The position numbers and the translations under genes were made by a program. DNA of 64,000 bases from Melampsora larici-populina 98AG31. Taxonomy: Eukaryota > Basidiomycota > Pucciniomycetes > Pucciniales > Melampsoraceae. A model generated the notes under the pieces. That model made no database searches. It had not been told where the DNA came from and saw only the letters and a program-made list of their open reading frames with translations. Below are positions 12,650-22,583 of the stretch, one piece after another; position 1 is the first letter of the stretch, and each line of letters begins with the position of its first letter. The stretch lies in contig NW_006768811.1 of assembly GCF_000204055.1 (NCBI RefSeq), positions 374,195 through 438,194 of the forward strand, written 5' to 3'.

Positions 12650-14272
12650 TCATTTGGCTGAACAATCAAGTTTTCCTGGGAACATTAGATCCAGGTATTC
12701 CTTGGTATCTTTGATGCTCATATTTTCTTTGTGACACTCTTTAACTGCCTCGCGCCATGCCTTGTTATCATCTTCAATCAATTTATCTTTTTCATCATTT
12801 AATCGTGTGGTCTCCATACCAAATCTCTCTTGTTGCCGATCAATTTCTTTTTGAGCTCGAATTTGTTCTTTTTCTTCTTTCTCCTCCATTAGTTCTTTGT
12901 GATATTTGTCTTGGCTTGCTGCAATGCATTTGTAACTGGATTCTTGTGTCGCACATCATTGGCATTCAAAGCTGGTAAAGGTTTCAATGGGCAATTTACA
13001 GTTGATAATTTCAAACCCTTAGCACTCTTAGTAAACTTTGAAGTAGATTCAACTTGAGACAGTTCCTCTTGATCTCCTTTTCCATGGTTATCTGAGGCAG
13101 GGGAAGGTTGTCTTTGAGCCTTACGCTTGATGCTTGACCAATCGGGCTGTTCATATTCTATTATGAGTAGATTGAAATCTGATGTCAGCTCAATTGATAA
13201 GTTTCAAAGGATGATGGATCGGAGATTCAATGTGAAAGTCAGACCCACCTTTGGTGCTTGACTGAGCTATTTTTCCAGCTGCTCGCCCTTCCACTTTGTC
13301 AATAAAATCAGCTACATTTAAGATAGATTCGAAGTCAATTTCAGCCGGATTGACCAGATAGAATGGTTCTTTTGATGGAGGCGGAAGGTGAAATGGAGGT
13401 GAATCATCAGTTGATTCAGATCCATGTAAGCAAAATATGTCTGTGTCTTTAGGGATTTCATTTGATTTGATTTTACTAGCTTCACTCAAGATCATAGATT
13501 TAGGCATAATATCAATCTTGGAATCATTGTCAGTTGGAATTGGGTTGTTGAAAGTCATGCTGTCGTGAGCTGCGGCAGAAGTGACATTTGATTTTGTTCT
13601 GTAGATCTCATCAAGTTGTTTGTACATAGGACATAGATATTCTTTCTTTTCTTCAACAGAATCAAAACCCCCAGCTATATCCTTTGCGCTCAATCCCACA
13701 CCAGTTTCACCCTAGTCCTTCTTAGTTTTCATGTATGTCTTTTTGATTTGATCCCAGCGTTTTGATCAATCGACACCATCCAGTTCCATCTTATCAACAC
13801 TATTTGTATTAGTTAAACAATGTCAATCATTGTAATAGATTTTGACATGAGTGGCAAAGAGATTCCACTCGGCGCCACAACTCATTGCACCAACTTTGGT
13901 TTTTGAACCTGAACCACTGAGCTTATCTTGATTTGATTCCGTGCTCATATAATCAATTACAAAAGCAAGAGTACTTGAATCAAACCTTGGGCACTTGTTT
14001 GAGGTGACTTGTTCTAGTTCAGTAGGTTGATTGGTAATGTTGGAGTTTGTTTGAGGATTTTTGGGTTGTGCTGACGTGGAAGCCTTGACAGGAACTTTTT
14101 TGGAGGTTTCAGTTGTTTGGATGGGAACTTTTGCTTTGGACTGGCAAATTTGTTTTGGTTTCAATCCGGTTCCGGGTTCAATATCATGTTTCTTCTTACA
14201 GTCACTTGCAATCTGAGCTTTTGTGCGTCTGTCTCTAGGTTTAGCTACTGGCTTGGAAGGATTTGGAGCCAT
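12650..14272 (-). pseudogene. Harbinger-associated Myb/SANT-like protein, broken
   Basis: From ATG at 14272 the frame encodes a basic Pro/Lys-rich leader, then FDSSTLAFVIDYMSTESNQ and SGAEWNLF-like sequence ending at a stop at 13823. Continuing past it, a stop-interrupted stretch (VD, stop, SKRWDQIKKTYMKTKKD, stop, GETGVGLSAKDIAGGF) restores the Myb/SANT-like DNA-binding fold of this family. Further frames (13699-13190, 12889-12650) give an acidic middle and a charged coiled-coil C-terminus (EEKEEKEQIRAQKEIDRQQE). At least two stops interrupt a conserved helix, so this is a decayed gene. In Harbinger elements this protein partners the transposase. Confidence 0.65.
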
Positions 14273-14492
14273 GGAAGTAGAGTAATCAAGTGGGTTTTGT
14301 TGATTGTGGTTTGTACGATGATGACGGTCAACAGAGATGAATATCACGGAGCAGAGAACGAGTGATCAAGAGGTCTCAAAGCTAGACTGACGTCATCTGT
14401 TGGATCAGCTTGGTTTCCTGCTCTAGTAATAAAAAGGCATGAACACATTTGGGATTTGTGGTCATAAAAAATTGAACTTGAGCCCTCTTAAT

Positions 14493-15496
14493 AGAAGTGG
14501 GAAGATGGTAAAGATCGAGATCATGATAAGATTATAAATATAATCAAAAGATGATAAAATGCTTCTTCTTGACCAAGGAAGGTAATGAGGGGTTATTGCA
14601 AGTTGCACGTGAGAGTGCAAGATGCGCGTAGGACGCGAAAATGGCTTTCTCATTATTTTGTCGGAGCTACGTCACGTGGCACTGTAACCTATTCTCGTAT
14701 CTAGAAGAGACCTCCTAGTGCCCAATAATGTATTTCTTCGTGTCTTTGAGAGAATCATTTGCTTCTTTTACTACACTTGAGATATTTGAGTGTCACAAAA
14801 CCCAATGATCATTAATGTGTCAGCCAACATGAAAAGTGGTGGGTTTGAAAAGTACGAGAATGAGGAAGTCGGTAATGGTCAGGGAACATTCACTTTGTAC
14901 ACTACATGTGTTTGTCGGTCGAAAAACATTCCACTCATTTCAAGGAGCTGGCCACTGGTTTTCCGATAACGTCGCTGAACTCTAGAATAACTTGTGCCAT
15001 GACCAAAATAATGAAGTATATACAGAAAGATCTATCAAATTGTACGTCAAAGAAAAGACGAGCTCCTCAAAACTGTTTAGTTCATGGCAAAAACCAATAT
15101 TACTAGACATCTTTCATTTCAACTGACTTTTTATCTCAAGTTTCAATGAAGTATAACGTCAAAGGTTTTCTTACCCATAAGCTTCGCTAGAACAAATCAT
15201 CAATCTCTCGCGCAAAAGGACACATTCGTGTCGATCGTAACGCAAACAAAACCGGTATAGAAGTGTTAATTGACACCAACACTCAAACAAATACTACGAC
15301 TCCAAATGAATCAAAATGAAATTCAACAAAAAACAATTAAAAATGAAAAGTAAAACATCATTGACATGGTCCACCCGAACCAAGAATCCCGGGTTGTCAG
15401 AACCAGATAGTAAGATCTGTTAAAAAAGCAATCTGTTAGTCAACGAAATAAATGACAAGATATGTTGGAATAGGAAGAAAGATGGATCGAAACACA
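14493..15496. other. Intergenic between Harbinger element and MRD1 locus
   Basis: About 1 kb with no recognisable coding sequence, RNA gene or repeat. The right end overlaps the distal 3' flank of MRD1. Confidence 0.4.
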
Positions 15497-15615
15497 GGCT
15501 GGCTCAGTTACTATCTAGCGAATCACTTGATTTGTTCAACATGACTTCAATCACAAGTAGTGTGATTCAAAATTCAGTTGTCCCTATCTAAGGTGTGAAG
15601 TCATCATCGCCAGCC
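15497..15615 (-). ncRNA. Box C/D snoRNA, copy 2, in MRD1 3' flank
   Basis: On the minus strand a 7-bp terminal stem (GGCTGGC with GCCAGCC) encloses a C box ATGATGA (15601-15607 on plus as TCATCAT) and a D box CTGA (15504-15507). An internal D' box CTGA follows the guide TTAGATAGGGACA; the D-box guide is CGCTAGATAGTA. Both guides complement one continuous piece of 25S rRNA (TGTCCCTATCTA and TACTATCTAGCG, recalled from memory). By the box D plus five rule they address a C and a U ten nucleotides apart, the spacing of the yeast snR64 and snR65 targets (C2337, U2347). A plausible 3'-UTR intron (GTAGGA near 15664 to TTTTTTAACAG near 15419) encloses it. Confidence 0.85.
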
Positions 15616-15701
15616 CATGCATCTCAAACGAGAGAAAAGTCAAAAAGAAAAAGAAACGCGTCCTACCAAACATCTAAACCGAAGACTCGAATTGTAATGC
15701 A

Positions 15702-18651
15702 TTAATCCTCTTCAACACCTTCACCATCCCCACTTTTCATACCTTCGAATTTAGTTTTCTTGAGTGAAATCTGATTAGTTAAAAAGTTACCGCCACTCTT
15801 GGCCCTTAATTGTTCAATATCTTCATCTTTATCATTTGCATAAGAAATCACAAGATGACGTCCTAAAAGATGAGTATGTTTCAAAGACTTCATAGCTTCT
15901 TCTGCTTCTTTTTTAGTTGTATACTCAATAAATCCAAACCCTCTTGTTTTTCTATCTAATTTTTTAGGTAATCTAACTGATTTAAGTTTTCCAAACGATC
16001 CAAATAACTCACGTAGTTCTTGTTTACTCGTTTCAAATGGTACATTCTTGACTAATAATTTGGTTGAACTGATCCCATCATTTGATTCTTTAGTAATTAT
16101 TCCTCCATTTCTACTATCTTTCTCTTCTTCTTCTTTTCCACGGTTAGCAAATTTAATTTCAAGTGCATGGGCATCAAGTCGATAACCTTGCGCAGCTTTG
16201 ATAACATGTTGAGCTGCAGATACTGTTTTGAAACCAACAAATCCAAATCCCATACTGAGTCGATTCTTGGGATTCTTGGGATCTGGTTTGGTTTGGAGAC
16301 GTGCGAAGAGAAAGTCGGGGAAAGTAGAAAAAGAAGAAGAGAAACCTTCGGAAGTAGTTGAATATGAAATGTTCTTGACAAAGAGGGTTGAACCTGGTTC
16401 TCCTTCATCGATGGAAACTTTAGGCTGAGCAGGTGGAACGGAAGAGATGATACCATCGAAAGCGGTAGCTGAAGGTTTGGGAGCATTGGGTTTCCAAATC
16501 CCATCCGGTGCTCTCTCCAAGTAAAGAACTGAATTGCCAACACGTTTGTATGCCAACGACTTAAAGGCACTCTTGGTGTCTTCGGCATTGTGCATTTCAA
16601 CTAAGGCGATTGTACCGGAAGGAGGTATGAGAATCCTAGAGACTTCCCCATGTGGTGTAAACATACTGCGCAACACTTGTGATGTCGTACCGTATGGAAT
16701 GTTCTTGACAAGCAGCGTAGTAGAAGATCGACCGTTTTTGATCTGACTAAACGCCTCAGTGTTGATTCCCTGCTCTTCAAAATACTCCTTCGTCTCGGTG
16801 ATAACATGAGTTTCAGCAAGCGCTAACTTGATCGACGGGTTTTGAGAATCGGGATCGTAAAGCTCAGACTTGGAAATCTTGAGCCGGTCGGCAACGGATG
16901 CAGCGACAGCATCGGACTACGTTGAGGATGCACAGATGGGGGATACGAAGCCATTTTAGTACTCTTTAGGAGCAGCAAATGAAATCAAACTATAGAAATT
17001 GAATGAAAAGATATTTACGTTCATGTATAAACTCGCCCAATTGAATTGCTTGCTACTTACAAGCTTTCGCTTCAAATCTTGTTCTTGCTTAACAACATTC
17101 TTGCCTGCTCGTCCAGATTCGTTTTCAGGGCGAGCATTGCGAGTGACGGCAGGCAAGATATGGAGTAATCGACCCTGGAAATCACGCTGATCCAGTTGTT
17201 TGAAGGCCTCTAAGGCGTCCGATGACCGCTCAAAAGAAACATATGCAACGCCCTTTTGCTTCCGCTCGCGATTGAGAGGGATATGAACCTGAAAAAAACA
17301 TAAATGTCAGACCTTCTGCTAATTTTGGTGAGTAAATGTGAGGGGATGCTGGGTGGCTATTCAGTTACTATCTAGCGATCCAATGAGCTATCAGCATCGC
17401 AATCAAGCTGAACATGATGCTAAGCTGTCCCTATCTAAGGTTTGGTATCATCATGAAGCCGGGGCGAGAGGGATAGAAAATATGAAAAGAGAACGAAGAT
17501 ACTGACCTGAGAAACGGCACCATAAGTTGAAAACAATGACATGAGGTCTTCCTCTAACAGTGAGAAAGGAAGATTTCGAAGGAACAAGCGACCGGTTTGT
17601 AGGATGCAGGCTTCGGTAGAAGTTGATGAGTCTGTCGTAGCTGTGGAGTGGGTTGCATCCGCTGTTTCAGCTAGAGGTTCAGCATTGATCGGCTGGGGTT
17701 CGTCTTGATCCCACTGCTTGTCTACGGGCGATTCGGTAACAACAACGGCGGAATCAAGGGAGTCGACACCTCCAATCGTACGCTTCATTCGACGAGCCAT
17801 ATACTCTTTGTCAGTGATTTCATCATCGTCACCAATGACAGGGGGGACGTCAGGCGTATTATCAGCCGGAATAACTGGAGGGGTAGAAATATCGTTGAGA
17901 ACAGGAGAGTTGTGAGATGTAGATTGAGTAGGTTCTTTGTGAGAAGAACTAGAAGCTGCAACAAGAGGGGGTGGTTGAAGTGTAGTAGCGGGGACTTCCA
18001 ATATATCATCGACCAGTGATTTGTGCAGGCGAGGTTGCATCGTAGACAAAAAAGCTTGATAGTCTGGATTCGTCTTCTTGTCCTTCGAGTCAGGTACTTT
18101 CTGTCTTTTGGGTGCTGGTCCATTCGAGACTGAGACACTTGTAGTGGTTGGTCGCTTTCCACTTTGCAATTTAAAGACGAAAGAATGATCTCAATAAAGG
18201 TTTGATAAACAGGTAAGAAACAGATTTCGAGTTGGACAGACCAAATCAGACCTTGTTCTCTCCGCATTACATTCGTCAACTGCCTTGGCGTATTGTACAT
18301 CAACCCGACTGCCACTAGCGTGTCCAGTCAATCCGTTTATCCAAACCCCTTGCCAAACATCCTTTGCCCAATTGGCTTCCGCATCAGACTTGTATCCAAC
18401 AAAAGCCATTCGACGAGATCGACCTTCCTTGGTCATCAGCACCTTGATATCGGTTGGACGAGGAGTGACATGATCGAAGTCTTCAGGTGGTGAGACTCCA
18501 AGAGGTGGTTGTGAAAAGATTTCAGTCAAATGTTTTGTGGTGATATCCGCTGGAAGGGAGGAAACGAGAAGACGAGGCCTGTTTCATAGAGAAAGAGATA
18601 GATGAGATGATATGCTCGCTGATGATAGTTTATGATAAGAATGACTTACAT
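15702..18651 (-). CDS. MRD1: MRD1, five-RRM rRNA processing protein
   Basis: Homologue of yeast Mrd1/animal RBM19, a nucleolar protein needed for early cleavages of the 35S pre-rRNA and small-subunit assembly. Exons are 18651-18650, 18578-18252, 18161-17507, 17288-17019 and 16916-15702, giving 822 residues (yeast protein about 887). Five RRMs are visible: about 2-100 (RLLVSSLPADIT), 299-385 (GRLFLRNLPFS), 482-555 (TLLVKNIPYGT), 593-678 (STLFVKNISYS) and 705-780 (TKLLVKNVPFE, GFGFIEY). Between RRM2 and RRM3 is the family motif KQFNWASLYMNSDAVA. The first intron (18579-18649) splits the start codon as AT/G; no other ATG gives the RRM1 start. The 218-bp intron 17289-17506 houses a box C/D snoRNA. 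The exon 2-3 join (GTCTGA donor at 18251) is the least certain. Confidence 0.93.
17355..17460 (-). ncRNA. Box C/D snoRNA, copy 1, inside an MRD1 intron
   Basis: Lies on the MRD1 coding strand within intron 17289-17506. C box ATGATGA (17448-17454 on plus as TCATCAT) and D box CTGA (17361-17364) are closed by a short GGCT/AGCC stem. The guide before the weak D' box CTTA reads TTAGATAGGGACA and the guide before box D reads CGCTAGATAGTA, the same two guides as the copy at 15497-15615; the sequence between and around them differs. Predicted targets are adjacent nucleotides of 25S rRNA. It is presumably released by debranching of the spliced intron. Confidence 0.87.
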
Positions 18652-19047
18652 GGTAATGAAGTAAACAAATTTTAATCAGGTTCAGAGATGGAATTATTGA
18701 GATTGAAACCGAGCTGATTGGTCAAACTCATGATTCACAAATTTCGATTCGAATTATTTGAGGGTTGTCTGCAGCTTTGGCTGCGGCCGAGCTACATGTA
18801 TGGTTTCATATTCAAGGCTCACTTGTGGTTCATCAGTCTTCACGAATCCATAATCGATAATCCATGAAGGTCTGCCACGCCGACTGCGACTTGTACAAAT
18901 AACAATTGTCAAGTTAAGTTGTCTCTTCGGATGTGACTGAATGTCAGGAAAAATATTCTCCTGTGCATTTGCAGAAAGAATAACCCCATGATCCTCTTTC
19001 GCCAGATTCCGATTTCGCGATCATGAAAAGCTTTGACAACACAAGAA
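18652..19047. promoter_or_regulatory. MRD1 upstream region
   Basis: About 400 bp between the split MRD1 start codon and the hAT-like element. It must contain the MRD1 promoter and 5' UTR on the minus strand. No specific element was recognised. Confidence 0.35.
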
Positions 19048-19441
19048 TACCAGAGTCAAGCCGTCACCCGGCGACTATCCGGCGACATCTAGCCATTCCG
19101 CGCACCGAGCCGACGGATATTTTCAAAATCCGGACTTGACGGATACTACCTTTGCTAAAAAGCTTGCCCGGTTCGATCGCGAACAAGAGACAAGAGAGGT
19201 CGAATTTGGCCGCAGCCTGCTGCGAGGCCGCTGCGCAACTCGTCAAGATCCCAAATTTGGCCGATCACAAATTCTAAGAGATCGACTGCACCTGTGGATC
19301 TCTGACTTCAACCAATTCTGAGACACATTATGACTATATTCACAGCATGTCTGGAGCTTGGTATGTCAAGATCAACCATACAGTCGAGTGCAGCTCTAAT
19401 TCGACGCTATTCATAATGGAAATCACCGCCTATCCCAGAGT

Positions 19442-19476
19442 TCTCCTGGTGTAATGGTTTGAAGTAGTGGTTGTGA
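19442..19476 (+). other. tRNA-like unit split by the CACTA insertion
   Basis: Joining this segment to 25981-26030 across the CACTA element rebuilds a unit with an A-box-like TGGTGTAATGG and, about 60 bases on, a B-box-like GTGTTCAAGCC. No matching acceptor stem is seen, so it is better read as a tRNA-derived (SINE-like) repeat than as a tRNA gene. Confidence 0.4.
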
Positions 19477-19717
19477 CACTGCGTGAAAAACCCTGTCGGA
19501 ACCGGCCCCGCGACAGCCTGTCGCCCGGCATATGTATATATTTACATAGCCAGCGACAGATACACTTTTGGCCAGCGACACTTCAAGTTTTCCTGCGACA
19601 GCTGGTTTGGTTTTGCGACATCTCATCCCCACTCCCCCTCCGATCTGCCTGCGACATCTCCTTCGCCCTTCTTCCCTCTTCATCGCACCTCTTGATCTGG
19701 ATCCGCCAAATCCTTCT

Positions 19718-19817
19718 NNNNNNNNNNNNNNNNNNNNNNNNNNNNNNNNNNNNNNNNNNNNNNNNNNNNNNNNNNNNNNNNNNNNNNNNNNNNNNNNNNN
19801 NNNNNNNNNNNNNNNNN
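19718..19817. other. Assembly gap (100 N)
   Basis: Exactly 100 N, a conventional scaffold-gap length, located in the left subterminal/promoter region of the CACTA element. The true gap size is unknown. Confidence 0.98.
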
Positions 19818-20132
19818 GTTTTCATTTATTTTCTCACAGCACAATGGCAAATTTTCCTGAAGGGGAAGCTCGTCACATGAGCGGTCAATCTCAAAGGGTC
19901 TTGTCATACCCGAGCCGTCTGAAGATCTCACCAGCCTACTTGCTTGCGTATATAAACCCCTACGATCTGGTGTCTTCTCACCGCTCATCATACATTTGTT
20001 TTCCCCCGTCTTTTCTAGAACTCTTTCCACTCTTGTATACCCATTTCATAAACCTATACATATACCGTTTTCATCGACATTGACGACCCTAACCCCTTCC
20101 CTCTTCTCTTTGTTTTTTAATTCCAATCAATC

Positions 20133-21988
20133 ATGGCCGATGATGATATCCCGATGTCCGAAGGTACCTCTACGACCACTCCAGTCACGTCTACGATCCC
20201 TCCAGCCACCGCTACAAACCCCCTTGCCGATTCTGTCAGTGCTCTCATTGCCGACGCTCTCAAACAACAAGCTGCTCAATTCGAGGCCATCGTTGGCGGA
20301 CTTCAAACTCAAATTGTCAATTTAAGTGTTGGAACCTCAGCCAAGAAGGACAAGAACCGGCAGTCAAGCTCCTCAACCAACCCCTACACCACACCATCTA
20401 CGTCTAGAACTGCTCCCCGCCAATCAACTAGTGCCACCAAGACCTCGAAGTCCACTCCGAAGTCTACTTCAAAATCTACTCCCAAGTCAAATCAAAAGAC
20501 GAAGAAATCACCCGAAGCCCCGCGAAAACGTCACGTTCTTCAAGTGTTTTCAAGCGAGCTGGCGTCTGATTTCAAGAGTACCAAGGTAAGAAATTTTGTT
20601 GCACTCATTCAATTAACCTCTCACTGACTTGATCTTATCATTCTAGGAAGCGCTCTATATTCACATCAAAATGATGTGGGGATTATTTAAGAAGAATGAT
20701 GTTCCACCTCCTCCCAACCCCGCTCTGTTGAAGGAGTTCTATTTACGATTTTCGAACTCAGACGAAATCGACCACGCCATCAAGAACCCCACCTCTGCCG
20801 ATGTGGTTGCACAGGGTAGTATCATGACATTAAGGAGTGCAAAGGAAGGTCAGATCAAGCTAGGCCGTGGACTTGCAAACATCAGCAACATGCAACTACT
20901 TTACATTCACGGTGTCTTGGCGCGAGTGGGAATTCGTATTTGGGCTCCGGACCTCAATGATGCATACGACTCACTTTACAACAACGCTTGTCGAATGGTT
21001 GCATTGGATACTTTTCGCCAACTCTTATCTTGCGGCTCTTACAACTACATGAATGCAAATATGAAACACGTCAACTCAATGTCCGACATGATTGCTGCTT
21101 ACAATCATTACGTCCACTTTCTCAAAGCTGGCGAGTTCCGAGCTGAAAGCAAAACCCCCGGTCGCAAAGCTCAACTCAGCAGCAGGAAGACCATCCAAAA
21201 AAACCGCGAACGAGTAAGTTTAAACCTCAATATATTTTGAACCTACTATTTCCGTCTGCTGATATTCCTCTTCACCCTAGTTGGCAGATCAGCGTCAAGA
21301 GTATCTGTATGACAATCGTCACAAGTATGGCAAACGATATCAGGACTTTGTTGCTCCGACGGCGGCGCACAGTGATGACGAGGAGAACCCAGATGGTTCA
21401 AACACATTCACCATCAAAACACTGGGTTATCGCTCACCAAATGCAAACAAGTTTATGCGAAGACTGGATTACGAGATGAAGCAAGCTGGTTATGGAAGCA
21501 ACATGCGAGTCCGCCGACTGCCAAAGGTGCCTGTTCCCTCAATATTTAACGACAAACCACCCAAAGACCTATCTTTTGACTCTTACGACCCCAAGTGGCA
21601 CCGAAGCCTTCCAGCTGGTCGCAGACGAAGAATTGGGAAACGAGATCGAGTTACATTCCTTCCAGATGCCAGTCGTTCATTGATGAAGGTTCCACACCCC
21701 GACGAGTTATTGTCAGATTCCAGGTTTACGGCGAAGTATTTGGATATCATCAAGGACGCCTACCAGTTTTCGGATGATGAAGACCATGTAGATGCTGAAA
21801 GCGAAGATGAAGAAGAATCCGAAGATGAAGACGCAATAGATATTGATGCTCCACCCGAAGATGATGAGTCTTCTGAATTTTACTCAGATGGTGAGTATGG
21901 GGACTTGTACGATGAAGAGGAGGTGGATGATTCGGGAAAAGGAAAGGGGAAAGGTAAAGCCACGGTGGAGATTGAAAAAGACGATTAA
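20133..21988 (+). CDS. CACTA accessory protein, function unknown
   Basis: Exons 20133-20585, 20647-21213 and 21281-21988 (introns 61 and 67 bp, GT..AG, phase 0) give 575 residues. The first ~140 residues are Ser/Thr/Lys-rich with a repeated SKSTPKST pattern. The middle part, from RKRHVLQVFSSELASDF through ALYIHIKMMWGLF to KAGEFRAESK (about residues 135-330), is helical-looking and conserved in style with second genes of rust CACTA elements. A basic stretch (SLPAGRRRRIGKRDR) precedes a very acidic Asp/Glu-rich tail (about 490-560) ending in Lys. Acidic and basic blocks suggest a nuclear DNA- or chromatin-binding partner of the transposase, comparable in role to plant TnpA. That role is inferred. 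It converges on the transposase gene. Confidence 0.7.
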
Positions 21989-22583
21989 ACATCTTTTATT
22001 GTTTCTTGCTTTTTTCATGTTTGATCTGTCCCCATATGGTGAAGTTATTTCTTGTTTCTGTTTTTGTGTGATTGGTCTCAAATGTGAATAGTCAATGACC
22101 ACTTGTATGTGTTAGGCCTAGTCCGTGTGTCTTGATTGTGTTATGGTTGCTTTGATCATTCTTTCTGTTATATGCTGTAGATACTCATGGTCATTGTGGT
22201 GTTTTTTCTTTCTTTCTGCTCTATGCTGTAGATAATGAAATGATGGTCAATGTTTTTTCGGCGTGAAATGAATTAAATAACTTTAGGCTGGAAAATATCA
22301 GACGCGGCAATTGCCTGTGAGGTTCATGTGAGCAACACAAGTGATCAGCTGCCACTGTTGGACAACAGCGGTATTTCACAAAAGTCGTACAAAACGGTTA
22401 CATCAGTTGCACTTTGATTCATGCAACAACCATCTTTATATCAATACTCAGAAACAATGTTTGGCTTTGGAGATAAAACATGTGTTTTTCTTCCGTTATA
22501 CAATACGCTCGTTTTAGGACAAGTCTAAGTACAAAAATAGATCCGTCAAGCACATTTGAAAAGAGACAAAATTTCTGTGATAA

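Larger units (their letters stand above)
10290..14489. mobile_element. Decayed PIF/Harbinger DNA transposon
   Basis: Terminal inverted repeats AAGAGGGCTCAAGTTCAATT (starting 10290) and its complement ending at 14489 bound a 4.2-kb unit. Three bases, AAT, flank both sides (10287-10289 and 14490-14492), matching the 3-bp duplication of this superfamily, though TWA is its commoner choice. Inside are a DDE transposase (+) and a Myb/SANT-like second protein (-) in convergent order, the standard two-gene plan of PIF/Harbinger. Both genes are broken, so the element is not autonomous now. Confidence 0.8.
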
